Part shown: piece by piece, positions 36,537 through 44,323 of the stretch
Layout of the letters: each line of letters begins with the position of its first letter
Position numbering within the stretch: position 1 is the first letter of the stretch
NCBI GenBank assembly: GCA_028282785.1
Contig: JANQHE010000041.1
Coordinates: 1-44,323, forward strand
Reading direction: 5' to 3'
DNA length: 44,323 nt
Source of the DNA: Bacteroidales bacterium
GTDB lineage: Bacteria > Bacteroidota > Bacteroidia > Bacteroidales > UBA12077
Program-made: the position numbers and the translations under genes
The notes under the pieces: generated by a model
Seen by the model: the letters and a program-made list of their open reading frames with translations, nothing else
Databases searched by the model: none
What the model was told of the DNA's origin: nothing

Positions 36537-36612
36537 CTAATAAATTTAACTAGACCACACCATATATTTTACAAGTACAGGACAATTATAGTTCTGTACT
36601 TCTTTTTTAATT

Positions 36613-37626
36613 ATGCATTCTAACAGAAAATTTTACATAGCACTACAGGGAAATTATTCTCCCCGGTCTTATATTAAATTAGCAAAATACATCGAGCAAT
36701 TAGGCTTTGATCGCATTTATATTTATGACGACTTATTTTATTATCCGTCTATTCCCATTTTAACACTTATCGCTGAACATACGAACAAAATTGAACTTGG
36801 CCCTTGTTTACTTAATGGATTTTACAGACATCCTGCTATTATTACAAGCAATATTTTAGCTTTAAATGAACTTGCGCCTGGTAGAATAGTTTTAGGCTTA
36901 GGCAGAGGTGCATTTTATGATTTTCTGGGTTTAGACAGTTCTGAAGAGTTAACACGTATGGCTTTTAAAGAAAATATCCTTCTTATAAAACATTTTTTAG
37001 AAAATAAACGAAAACCTTTTAAAGGAGAGTATTTTAAAGCCAATGAAAATGCTTTTCTTAGAATCAGGTCTGGAGAAATTCCTATGGTTACCGGAACATG
37101 GAATGAGGATATGGCTTATATTGCCGGACAGTTTTGCCAGGAAATTCAAATTGCAGATGTTTGGGATATTGATTATCTAAACCGTTTACAAAACAGTTTT
37201 TTGATTGGAAATTGTGAAACAAATTTAATTGATGAACCAAAATTCTCAATTGGAGGTATATGTTGTGTTTCCGAGGATGAAGAAAAATGCTTAAAAAAAG
37301 TAACCGAAACTACAATCATTTATCTACCCTATCTTACCAGGATTTTAGATAGATGCGGTATAAATTATAACAAGAAAGATATTCAAACAATATCCAAATT
37401 ATCCAAAGCCGGTAAAATTCAGGAGGCTTCAAAATATGTTTCGGAAGACATGATAAACACTTTAACCATTTGGGGTACTCCGAAAAATATTATTGACAAA
37501 ATAAATAATACTGTAAACAAAGTAAAAGCAGACTCTATTATGTTTTCTGTTCCATTTGGAACCGAAAATTCTGTTGAGCAAAACCTGAAACTAATTAAAG
37601 AAAAAGTGGTTCCATTCATAAACTGA
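36613..37626 (+). CDS. Luciferase-like (LLM) flavin/F420-type oxidoreductase
   Basis: The 337-residue protein has the bacterial luciferase-like TIM-barrel pattern: YIEQLGFDRIYIYDDLFYYP, KIELGPCLLNGFYRHPAIITSN, LNELAPGRIVLGLGRGAFYDF, and a late WGTPKNIIDKIN. It resembles the methylene-tetrahydromethanopterin reductase-like branch, which uses FMN or F420. The substrate is unknown. It follows the KamA-like gene by 76 bp in the same direction, and converges on the small GG-leader peptide gene. Confidence 0.85.
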   Translation: MHSNRKFYIALQGNYSPRSYIKLAKYIEQLGFDRIYIYDDLFYYPSIPILTLIAEHTNKIELGPCLLNGFYRHPAIITSNILALNELAPGRIVLGLGRGAFYDFLGLDSSEELTRMAFKENILLIKHFLENKRKPFKGEYFKANENAFLRIRSGEIPMVTGTWNEDMAYIAGQFCQEIQIADVWDIDYLNRLQNSFLIGNCETNLIDEPKFSIGGICCVSEDEEKCLKKVTETTIIYLPYLTRILDRCGINYNKKDIQTISKLSKAGKIQEASKYVSEDMINTLTIWGTPKNIIDKINNTVNKVKADSIMFSVPFGTENSVEQNLKLIKEKVVPFIN

Positions 37627-37670
37627 TTAATCGAAAGGACATAAAATTGCTAAACATCTAAAGTACTAAT

Positions 37671-37699
37671 AAGAAAGGCTATCCATAACATGGACAGCC
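37671..37699 (-). terminator. Terminator of the small peptide gene
   Basis: On the minus strand GGCTGTCCA (37699-37691) pairs with TGGATAGCC (37685-37677) with one mismatch, over a 5-nt loop, followed by TTTCTTATT. It lies 25 bp after the peptide stop codon. Confidence 0.5.
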
Positions 37700-37723
37700 C
37701 ATTGTATAAAGGGAAAATGAAAT

Positions 37724-37930
37724 TTAAGCCCTGCTGATACCTCCAACAGCAAACCCTCCTCTGGAACCTGCAGCACAAACACCACCATCAGTATTATCCT
37801 GATCATCATTCGGGTTATCAGTTGTGTTCTGGCCAGTTGTGTCGTTTCCGCCCATAACTTTTTCCAGTCCCAAAAACTCATTATTTATGAATTTTTCAAG
37901 TTTACTTCTTTCTATACGTTCTGTTTTCAT
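37724..37930 (-). CDS. Candidate RiPP precursor peptide with GG leader
   Basis: This 68-residue peptide has a charged leader ending in a double-glycine motif (SKLEKFINNEFLGLEKVMGG, 9-28), the pattern of Bacteroidota natural-product precursors. The remainder is a low-complexity, Asn/Asp/Thr-rich spacer, then a Gly/Ala-rich tail with one Cys (GGVCAAGSRGGFAVGGISRA, 49-68) that could be the core. It has its own terminator at 37671-37699. It converges on the luciferase-like and KamA-like genes, which could modify it, but no C39-type exporter or cyclase is present in the window. Precursor status is inference from leader shape. Confidence 0.6.
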   Translation of the reverse strand: MKTERIERSKLEKFINNEFLGLEKVMGGNDTTGQNTTDNPNDDQDNTDGGVCAAGSRGGFAVGGISRA

Positions 37931-38224
37931 AACAATTTATTGTTAGATTTTGCCTACTCTTTGAGCTTTTCGGCTACCGCTTTTACAATATTTTTAGATG
38001 AAATAACAGAAGCAATCCGGACAAAAACATTCACGATTTTTTAAATTATTAGCAGTATTATCTAATTTTCAGTTTGTTAAAAACTAAAAAATTATGATTA
38101 AAACAGTAAATTTAACAACCATTGCCTATGGCCATACTATTTTAGTAATAACCGGATATACCGAAGGAAAGGCCGTACGGTAAGAGAAGTCTATTTTTCA
38201 AGTATTTAGGTATTACAAATACTT
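37931..38224. other. 294-bp intergenic region with a 29-codon frame
   Basis: The region holds the promoter side of the peptide gene and a plus-strand frame at 38094-38183 (MIKTVNLTTIAYGHTILVIT start, 29 residues). It has no recognisable domain; it could be a real small protein or a remnant. I see no clear promoter consensus. Confidence 0.3.
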
Positions 38225-39256
38225 TTAGAATTTGCTCTTCACTAATTTTATAAAATTCAAGATATCTTCTTCCTGTGTATCAAAAGATGCCATCCAGCGT
38301 ACTTCTTTTCCGGACTCATCCCAATCATAAAAGAAATATTCTTTTTTCAGCTCCTCAATAATTTCTCTTGAAGGCACGATTGCAAAAACACCGTTAGCTT
38401 CAACTTTTTGGGTAATTTTTATTTGAGGTATTTCCCTGATCTTTTCAGCTAATAACTGAGCCATTTTATTTGAATGTTTTGCATTTTTATACCAGAGGTT
38501 ATCAGAAAGGTATTTTTCAAATTGAGTTGAAATAAAACGCATTTTTGAAGCCAGTTGCATGCCCTGCTTGCGAATATATTTAAAATCCTCGCCTAGTTTT
38601 TTATTTAAAAATAAAATTGCTTCTCCGTACATCATTCCATTTTTGGTACCACCAAACGAAAGAATATCTACTCCTGCATCTTTGGTAAATTCTCTGAATT
38701 CCAAACCTAGTGTTACAGCAGCATTGGCTATCCGGGCACCATCCATATGTACATACATATTGTTTTGGCGGGCAAATTCGGTTAGTACCTTTATTTCATT
38801 AAGTGTATAAACTGTTCCTAGTTCCGTAGCCTGTGTTATGGAAATTATTTTAGGTTGCGAATGATGCTCAAATCCAAAACCATGCATGTGTTTTCGGATC
38901 AAATCAATTGTTAATTTACCATCAGGAGTTTCAACCGAAAGCAGTTTAAATCCGTTAAATTTCTCAGGAGCACCGCACTCATCCACATTTATGTGAGATG
39001 TTTCTGCGCAAATTACGGAATTCCACGATTTTGTAGCCGCATTTAAACCTAATACATTCGCAGCTGTGCCAATAAATACAAAATAGATATCAATATCATC
39101 ACCAAAATACTCATATAACTTTTGTTTCGCTCTTTCTGTATATATATCATCGCCATAAGCAACCGTATGGCCTTCATTAGCCTCAATTATGGCTTTCATA
39201 ATCTCAGGATGCACTCCTGAATTGTTATCACTTGCAAATCCTCGTTTGTTTGTCAT
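38225..39256 (-). CDS. ltaE: Low-specificity L-threonine aldolase
   Basis: The 343-residue fold-type I PLP enzyme has its Schiff-base lysine at Lys205 (SFGGTKNGMMYGEAI), MDGARIANA and AETSHINVDECGAPE, all typical of threonine aldolases. It cleaves L-threonine/allo-threonine to glycine and acetaldehyde. It lies 57 bp downstream of the C69 dipeptidase, with a REP-like palindrome in the gap, in a minus-strand run that may supply amino acids from peptides. Confidence 0.92.
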   Translation of the reverse strand: MTNKRGFASDNNSGVHPEIMKAIIEANEGHTVAYGDDIYTERAKQKLYEYFGDDIDIYFVFIGTAANVLGLNAATKSWNSVICAETSHINVDECGAPEKFNGFKLLSVETPDGKLTIDLIRKHMHGFGFEHHSQPKIISITQATELGTVYTLNEIKVLTEFARQNNMYVHMDGARIANAAVTLGLEFREFTKDAGVDILSFGGTKNGMMYGEAILFLNKKLGEDFKYIRKQGMQLASKMRFISTQFEKYLSDNLWYKNAKHSNKMAQLLAEKIREIPQIKITQKVEANGVFAIVPSREIIEELKKEYFFYDWDESGKEVRWMASFDTQEEDILNFIKLVKSKF

Positions 39257-39273
39257 TCTTTTATAAATTAATT

Positions 39274-39305
39274 AACCCTGCCAGAGTTTAAACTTTGACA
39301 GGGTT
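39274..39305. repeat. REP-like 32-bp palindrome between aldolase and dipeptidase
   Basis: AACCCTGCCAGAGTTT (39274-39289) pairs with AAACTTTGACAGGGTT (39290-39305) with two mismatches. The arms share CCTG-NCA and GTTT with the 26-bp palindrome at 21144-21169, pointing to one REP-like family. It could also act as a weak terminator in the minus-strand run. Confidence 0.6.
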
Positions 39306-39313
39306 CGCCTCAG

Positions 39314-40945
39314 CTAAAATTTTTCGTCGTATTTTGTCCAAATAAAATCACCTAATTTCCAGGCCTCATCTACAACTTTATTTCCCCACTCATTGGAATA
39401 TTCAGTAACATAATCAATCGTTTTTTGAGGGTTTTTCTTGTTATAAAGCTTTAAAGCTTCCTCTTCGAATGATTTTTGTTTTTCGAATAACTCTTTTTGC
39501 ATTGGATCCCAAACAGCATCAACATCATGCCTTATATCACCCCAACGCTGAGCAGCTAATGTTCCCATGCGGTTAAAAGCCCACCATGCCGATTCTCTTG
39601 TATATCCATTTACCCGCCCCGGGGTTTTATACGACTCCGGTAAATAAGTTGTACTACAATAAACCGGTATGTAAATCGAAGTTGCAACATTATCCTGAGC
39701 TAACCAAACCAAACCTCCTATTTCATCAGGCAACCAATCGCGGCACTGAATAATTGTAGCATACATGGTATACCAACGGGCTATGGTTCTTTCACCAAGA
39801 AAATCAATATGTCCTGTTTCTTCATCAACATGATACCAACCACCACTTACATTAGAGATCTCTAATTGATCATAAGGCATAAACGGATTAGCTAATGGTG
39901 ATACTATGGTCTTTCCATCCTTATCAGTTGCTTTTATACTTCTTGTCATATCATATGGAGTTCCTTCGTAGTAGTCTTTAAACACCATAACTAAATCTTC
40001 CAAAGAAACCTTTTTGTCAGGTTTTACAGAGAAAGGATAGTCCTGTGCATTAGGGTCCAATTTTAATGATGGTGCCAATAAATCAAAAATTCTCCATTCG
40101 CGTCTTCGAGCTGCTAATGATTTTCTACTTTCAGGAGCATAAGCATAGCAGAACATGAACGTTTCATTTTCGTTCCACCAACCATTTTCCTTTGCAACAT
40201 CATAAATATTGTCAGATGCCATAAAATAATCAGGTTGAGAAATATCTATTTCTTTGATAGTGCTTGCATTTGCATTAGCAGAAATATGATCATCAGGAAC
40301 TCTTTGTGCAACCCAAACTCCACCAACTTTTCCTTTTCCGGGTCCAACAATTTCTAAATGCCAAACCTCTTTAGGGTCAGCAATCGTCAGGCATTCACCA
40401 TAATCGTTCCAGCCATATTCCTTAATAAGTTCGCCAGCCATTTTTATTGCTTCGCGAGCTGTTGTGCAACGTTCTACCATTAATTGGCATAAACGTTGGC
40501 AATCAATTAATCCCTCATCAGACTGAAGCTCTTCTCTCCCACCAAATGTAGACTCACCAATACCAAGCTGCTTTTCATTCATACACGGATAAGCTGTATT
40601 TATAAACTGATACGTATGTTCAACTTGAGGAATTTCGCCTATTTTATCATGCTTATAGGCGGGCATAGCCTTCGTATTATCTGCGGTTCGTTTATACATT
40701 GGAACCATATCACCGGCTTTGTGATCTTTTGCAGGTTGAATATCCATCCAGGAACGGGTTCTATGACTGTCATCCGTATGTGAAGTAATTACGGAACCAT
40801 CTACAGAAGCTAATTTACCTACTGTTATAGAGGTGCATCCTTCAGGAACTCCTCCTTTCCAGTCGCTTTTATCCTGTGCATTTAATGAACTGATTACTAA
40901 AAAGGCTAAGCTTAGAGCTAAAAATTGGCAAACTATTTTTTTCAT
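39314..40945 (-). CDS. Secreted C69-family dipeptidase
   Basis: The 543-residue protein has a signal peptide ending near LNAQ (about residue 24). Cys37 in GGVPEGCTSITVGKLAS is the nucleophile expected at the mature N-terminus of the N-terminal-nucleophile C69 peptidases; ASVDGSVITSHTDD follows as in the family. It would hydrolyse dipeptides in the periplasm or outside. It follows the SRPBCC gene by 45 bp and precedes threonine aldolase, so the three may be co-transcribed. Confidence 0.92.
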   Translation of the reverse strand: MKKIVCQFLALSLAFLVISSLNAQDKSDWKGGVPEGCTSITVGKLASVDGSVITSHTDDSHRTRSWMDIQPAKDHKAGDMVPMYKRTADNTKAMPAYKHDKIGEIPQVEHTYQFINTAYPCMNEKQLGIGESTFGGREELQSDEGLIDCQRLCQLMVERCTTAREAIKMAGELIKEYGWNDYGECLTIADPKEVWHLEIVGPGKGKVGGVWVAQRVPDDHISANANASTIKEIDISQPDYFMASDNIYDVAKENGWWNENETFMFCYAYAPESRKSLAARRREWRIFDLLAPSLKLDPNAQDYPFSVKPDKKVSLEDLVMVFKDYYEGTPYDMTRSIKATDKDGKTIVSPLANPFMPYDQLEISNVSGGWYHVDEETGHIDFLGERTIARWYTMYATIIQCRDWLPDEIGGLVWLAQDNVATSIYIPVYCSTTYLPESYKTPGRVNGYTRESAWWAFNRMGTLAAQRWGDIRHDVDAVWDPMQKELFEKQKSFEEEALKLYNKKNPQKTIDYVTEYSNEWGNKVVDEAWKLGDFIWTKYDEKF

Positions 40946-40990
40946 GATACGATTTTTTAAATTAGTCTGCCAATTTAATAAAACTGTTTT

Positions 40991-41464
40991 CTATTTCATA
41001 AGTTTTTTTCCGGTTTTGAGGTAATGATTGATAGCATTTTTCCACCAGGCCATACTATCATTAAATGTTTTATCCAATTCGTTCTTTATCCAATGATTCC
41101 TTTCCTCACTTAGTCCCGTATATTCGTAAGTGATATTGGAGGTTGTTGTATCATCTCCATTCTCTTCCAGGATAATTTTGATTTTTACTACTTCCTGTTT
41201 AGGCGTTACTCTTAAAAACTCAACTTTGAAGTTTTTAACATCGTGTTCTGTTACATACCATATTGTTTCCTCATTTCCATGGTGCGGTGTTGAAAATATA
41301 CAACCTTTTTCAACTACGCCTGATTCCGAATAGATCATTTTATACTCCCAGCCATCGATCCAGTTTTTTTCTTTTACCGGGCAAAGCAGAGGAAAAACTT
41401 TTGCCGGTTTGGCATGATTGATCTGACTGTAAGTTTTTGTTACCTTGATTCCTTTAAATCCCAT
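40991..41464 (-). CDS. SRPBCC-family protein, unknown ligand
   Basis: The 157-residue protein has the START/SRPBCC fold pattern: an N-terminal strand and PAKVFPLLCPVKEKNWIDGW helix-loop, a run of beta strands, and a long C-terminal helix (LDKTFNDSMAWWKNAINHYL). Such proteins bind small hydrophobic ligands. No ligand can be assigned. It follows the FtsX gene by 26 bp and precedes the C69 gene by 45 bp. Confidence 0.75.
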   Translation of the reverse strand: MGFKGIKVTKTYSQINHAKPAKVFPLLCPVKEKNWIDGWEYKMIYSESGVVEKGCIFSTPHHGNEETIWYVTEHDVKNFKVEFLRVTPKQEVVKIKIILEENGDDTTTSNITYEYTGLSEERNHWIKNELDKTFNDSMAWWKNAINHYLKTGKKLMK

Positions 41465-41490
41465 TTTTATTTTATGTATTGATTTTATAA

Positions 41491-43884
41491 TTACTCATAT
41501 CGTAATGCTTTTACCGGATTACTTTTAGCTGCTTTCCATGAAATTAAAGAAATAGTAAGTAATGAAATAAGTAAAGCTAATGCACCTGCAATTACGAAGA
41601 TCCACCAGCTTAATTCTGTTTTATAACTAAAATTCTCTAACCATTTATTCATTGAATAAAAAGCAAGTGGTACAGCTAATACAAATGAAACCACAATCCA
41701 TTTAATCAAGTTCCAGTTCAACAGAAGTACAATTTGTGAAATGGATGCACCATTAACTTTTCGTATTCCTATTTCTTTGGTCCTTTGTTGAGTAACCAAC
41801 AACGACATCCCCAACAGACCCATAGAACATATAAATAAAGCCAAGCCTGTAAAAATAAGCAATAATCTTTCCTGCATCAATTCTTTCCGGTATACATCTT
41901 CATACATTGAACTTACATACTTATACTCAAAAGGATGCGTACTATATAATTTATTCCACAACTGTTTTATATGACCCAGAGATTCTTCCCTTGTACCGGG
42001 TTTAAATGAAATAATAAAGTTACTGATCCAATGGTCGTTCCTTTTAAAGAAAACATATGGCTCAATTTCATTTTTTAAGCTTGAGAAATGAAAATCCTTT
42101 ACAACTCCAATTATTTTGCCGGAAGGTATCACGATATCACCATAATTGAATGTAAGGTTAAACCTTTTCCCTACAATCTCATTCGGGTTTGAATAGCCTA
42201 ATCTTTTTAATGCTGATTCATTTATTATATATTCTCCCTGGCCCTCCTGATCAATATTTTTTTCCGAAAAGTTATTACCTGCTAAGAATTCCAGGTTAAA
42301 AATACTGGCAAAGGAATAATCACAAGGGAAAACGCCGATCATATTACCTGCTTCATTTGATTCTTCAGCATTATATCCTTCCAGTTCAAATGGAAACATA
42401 TCATTTGCCTCGCCACCCGGTGGTTCAAACATGGCAGAAACAGTTTCAATTGATTCAAATTGTAGTAATTCACTTTTAAAAACCGGGAACTTACTTTGAA
42501 CATCGGCATGAACTCCATCCAGGCAAACCAAATTTCTTGTTTCGGAGCCCATTCCACTATCCAGTGAATATTTTGTTTGTTTGTTTATAACCAAAACAGC
42601 TATTATTAAAGCAATTGAAATAGTATATTGCAAAACGATCAGGCTTTTACTTATACCTTTTCTCTTTATCCCTGTATCATTTATACTAAAAATCGGATTT
42701 GATAACGATTGTTTTAACAAGGGTAAAAAAGAAGCTAAAAGGCATAAAGATGTAAACAGAACAATAATCAGAATTACCATATTTGTATTTCCTTCGAAAA
42801 GGTTTAAGCCAAAGCTCTTTTGAATAAAGTCATTGGTGAAATCAGCAAATAATGAGCTCAGAATAATTGAAATTATGGTTATTATGGCCCCTTCAAATAA
42901 ATAATACTTTATATTCAGCTTGCCGGTTGCCCCTGATATTTTATTGATGTGCATGAACTTATCAGTAAAACCGGCCATTCCGATATTCAGGTTGGCATAA
43001 TTGATAAGGGCAATAAATAATAAAAGTATTGCTGCAACTGAAAAAGTGTAAACAACTGTTAAACTGCCACCAGGTTCAATTTCCCTTAATTTTTTTGAAT
43101 GTAGATGGATATCTTTTATATTCTGTAAATGAGGTTGTATCGTTATTTCACTTTTTTCCATTCCCCAGCCTGATGATGCGTAATCGAGAAATCCGGAAGT
43201 AATAGCATCCGGATCTGCATCTTTTGATAATAGTATGTATGACCATGCCCAGCCATCAAGTACAGATCTGTTTACAGGGCTTGTAATAAAATCAGGATGA
43301 AAGTGATTATTATTCGGATAATCTTTCATTATCCCTTGTACGATAAAATCTACTTCTTCCGCATTAAACTGGCCCGTAGGCATAGTTAATGTTTGCCCGA
43401 TCGGATCGGAATCTCCAAATATCCTTTTTGAGAAACTTTCAGAAATAATCATGGTACCCGGATCGTCTAAAATGGTTTTTGGATCGCCAATTAGAAGCTC
43501 GCAGTCGAATACCTCAAAAAAAGTACTGTCACATTGAAAAGCCTGGTTGATATCAATAAATTCCTCGCCATATTTTATAAAACTTTCCCCAATACGTGCC
43601 AGCCTGGTATAATTTTCAATCTCGTTAAAATAATCGGCTATTTGTGGAATGATCATTGCATTTGGAATTCTTGCAAAATGTTTACCACCAAAAAAGTCAT
43701 CACTTGTAAAAGTAAACCTGTATATCCTGTCTGCATTTTTATGCGAATGATCAAATGATAATTCATTTTTTATAAATAATGCTATAATACAAAGGCCCGT
43801 TAACGCAAAACTCAAACCCAGTATTTTAACCAAATTAAGAAACGGTCTTTTAACCAGGTTTCGAAAAGTAAATTTTGTTATCAT
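41491..43884 (-). CDS. FtsX/MacB-type ABC permease, third copy
   Basis: The 797-residue protein has the same architecture as the pair at 29745-34482: an N-terminal helix (ILGLSFALTGLCIIALFI), periplasmic domains, and a C-terminal MGLLGMSLLVTQQRTKEIGIRKVNG block ending SNPVKALRYE. It is clearly more distant than those two are from each other. The ATPase partner is not visible. It is the first gene of the minus-strand run that ends at 38225. Confidence 0.92.
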   Translation of the reverse strand: MITKFTFRNLVKRPFLNLVKILGLSFALTGLCIIALFIKNELSFDHSHKNADRIYRFTFTSDDFFGGKHFARIPNAMIIPQIADYFNEIENYTRLARIGESFIKYGEEFIDINQAFQCDSTFFEVFDCELLIGDPKTILDDPGTMIISESFSKRIFGDSDPIGQTLTMPTGQFNAEEVDFIVQGIMKDYPNNNHFHPDFITSPVNRSVLDGWAWSYILLSKDADPDAITSGFLDYASSGWGMEKSEITIQPHLQNIKDIHLHSKKLREIEPGGSLTVVYTFSVAAILLLFIALINYANLNIGMAGFTDKFMHINKISGATGKLNIKYYLFEGAIITIISIILSSLFADFTNDFIQKSFGLNLFEGNTNMVILIIVLFTSLCLLASFLPLLKQSLSNPIFSINDTGIKRKGISKSLIVLQYTISIALIIAVLVINKQTKYSLDSGMGSETRNLVCLDGVHADVQSKFPVFKSELLQFESIETVSAMFEPPGGEANDMFPFELEGYNAEESNEAGNMIGVFPCDYSFASIFNLEFLAGNNFSEKNIDQEGQGEYIINESALKRLGYSNPNEIVGKRFNLTFNYGDIVIPSGKIIGVVKDFHFSSLKNEIEPYVFFKRNDHWISNFIISFKPGTREESLGHIKQLWNKLYSTHPFEYKYVSSMYEDVYRKELMQERLLLIFTGLALFICSMGLLGMSLLVTQQRTKEIGIRKVNGASISQIVLLLNWNLIKWIVVSFVLAVPLAFYSMNKWLENFSYKTELSWWIFVIAGALALLISLLTISLISWKAAKSNPVKALRYE

Positions 43885-44323
43885 TTATATTTAGGGTTTT
43901 AATAATTCAGGGCAAATCAAGCATTTAAGTTATGCGTGAAAATAACAAAAACGTTAAACAAACGGTGTTAATGTATGAAAGTTGTTTGAAGTATGTTAAA
44001 AAATGTTATAACAATATTTGAAAAGCAGGTTAATTAATTAGGGCAATATTTATGAAAAGCAAAAAAATAATATTAAGGTTTGGATTACTTATTGCGGGTA
44101 ACAGCAAAATTGGTTCCGACAGATCGTATCGGGAAAGAGGGATTGAAAGAAAAGAAAATCTCTCCTAGTGAAGGGGATGAATTATTGTGGTTTTTTTCTG
44201 AAATCCCCCTTAGTCCCCCTTTTAAAAACTACTCTTTATACACAAATATGAATAGAACATTATGAATAAAAAATACATATAAAATATTTTAAATCAACAC
44301 ATTAAGCTTGTTTTTGCTGTAAG
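43885..44323. other. 439-bp end region, no secure gene
   Basis: This stretch holds the FtsX promoter side, the short frame at 44052-44168, and a C-rich patch CCCCCTTAGTCCCCC near 44206-44220 that may belong to an interspersed repeat. TCCGA...TCGGGA near 44112-44131 can form a small hairpin. I see no rRNA, tRNA or clear terminator. Confidence 0.5.
44052..44168 (+). pseudogene. Possible truncated gene start
   Basis: The 38-codon frame starts MKSKKIILRFGLLIAG, which looks like the start of a membrane-anchored protein, and then switches to charged sequence and a stop. The change coincides with a small palindrome, so insertion of a repeat may have cut the gene. It could equally be a chance frame. 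Confidence 0.25.

Noticed and set aside
37666-37881. Alternative 71-codon minus-strand frame overlapping the GG-leader peptide
   Set aside because: The frame at 37724-37930 has the leader-like pattern and a terminator just after its stop; the other lacks any such features.
1-44323. CRISPR array, tRNA or rRNA genes, prophage or integrative element
   Set aside because: No regularly spaced repeats, no RNA gene folds and no phage, integrase or conjugation genes were found on reading the window.

Overview
The window is low-GC DNA from a member of the Bacteroidota, most likely in or near Bacteroidales/Marinilabiliales. The evidence is the frequent TTTG / TAnnTTTG promoter pattern, the near absence of Shine-Dalgarno sequences, many short-anchor lipoproteins ending in a SCxxD/E-type lipobox, DUF4293, large FtsX permeases of the Bacteroidota type, a RAYT transposase, and an aspartate carbamoyltransferase with a regulatory chain (pyrBI). 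I saw no rRNA, tRNA, CRISPR array, prophage or plasmid backbone. The gene set is that of a peptide- and nitrogen-scavenging heterotroph.

Layout. 1-4538 (minus strand): a cut-off secreted protein, then two paralogous secreted proteins of an unrecognised family with Spy/CpxP-like LxxxQ motifs, flanking an SMP-30-type beta-propeller lipoprotein. Two promoter regions here share a 21-bp repeat. 4638-11105: dihydropyrimidinase/hydantoinase, Ada, YgeW-type knotted carbamoyltransferase, YgeY-type M20 hydrolase and XdhC. Apart from Ada, this resembles part of the enterobacterial yge/xdh purine (urate) degradation locus. 11174-18180: a HEIGH metallopeptidase, a membrane AraC regulator, a decayed LytTR response regulator, a Kelch-like protein, an S33 peptidase and a possible small RNA. 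18199-24638: EamA transporter, YigZ, pyrB, pyrI, RAYT transposase, DUF4293, nitroreductase and ornithine aminotransferase. 24773-34482: an M13 peptidase, then an NtrC/NtrB-type two-component pair divergent from two tandem FtsX permeases. The divergent gap holds a candidate sigma-54 promoter and a symmetrical 40-bp dyad. 34773-37930: a STAS-like protein, a KamA-type radical SAM enzyme, a luciferase-like oxidoreductase and a small GG-leader peptide that looks like a RiPP precursor. 38225-43884 (minus strand): threonine aldolase, C69 dipeptidase, SRPBCC protein and a third FtsX permease.

The most interesting items are: (1) the KamA-like enzyme, whose two lysine-recognising aspartates are replaced, next to a luciferase-like enzyme and a GG-leader peptide; (2) the sigma-54/dyad control region; (3) a palindromic 20-mer that lies in frame inside two unrelated genes, together with other REP-like palindromes and a RAYT that carries a similar palindrome within its own coding sequence; (4) the Spy-like secreted pair under a shared 21-bp repeat. 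All functional calls are from reading the sequence; no database search was run.
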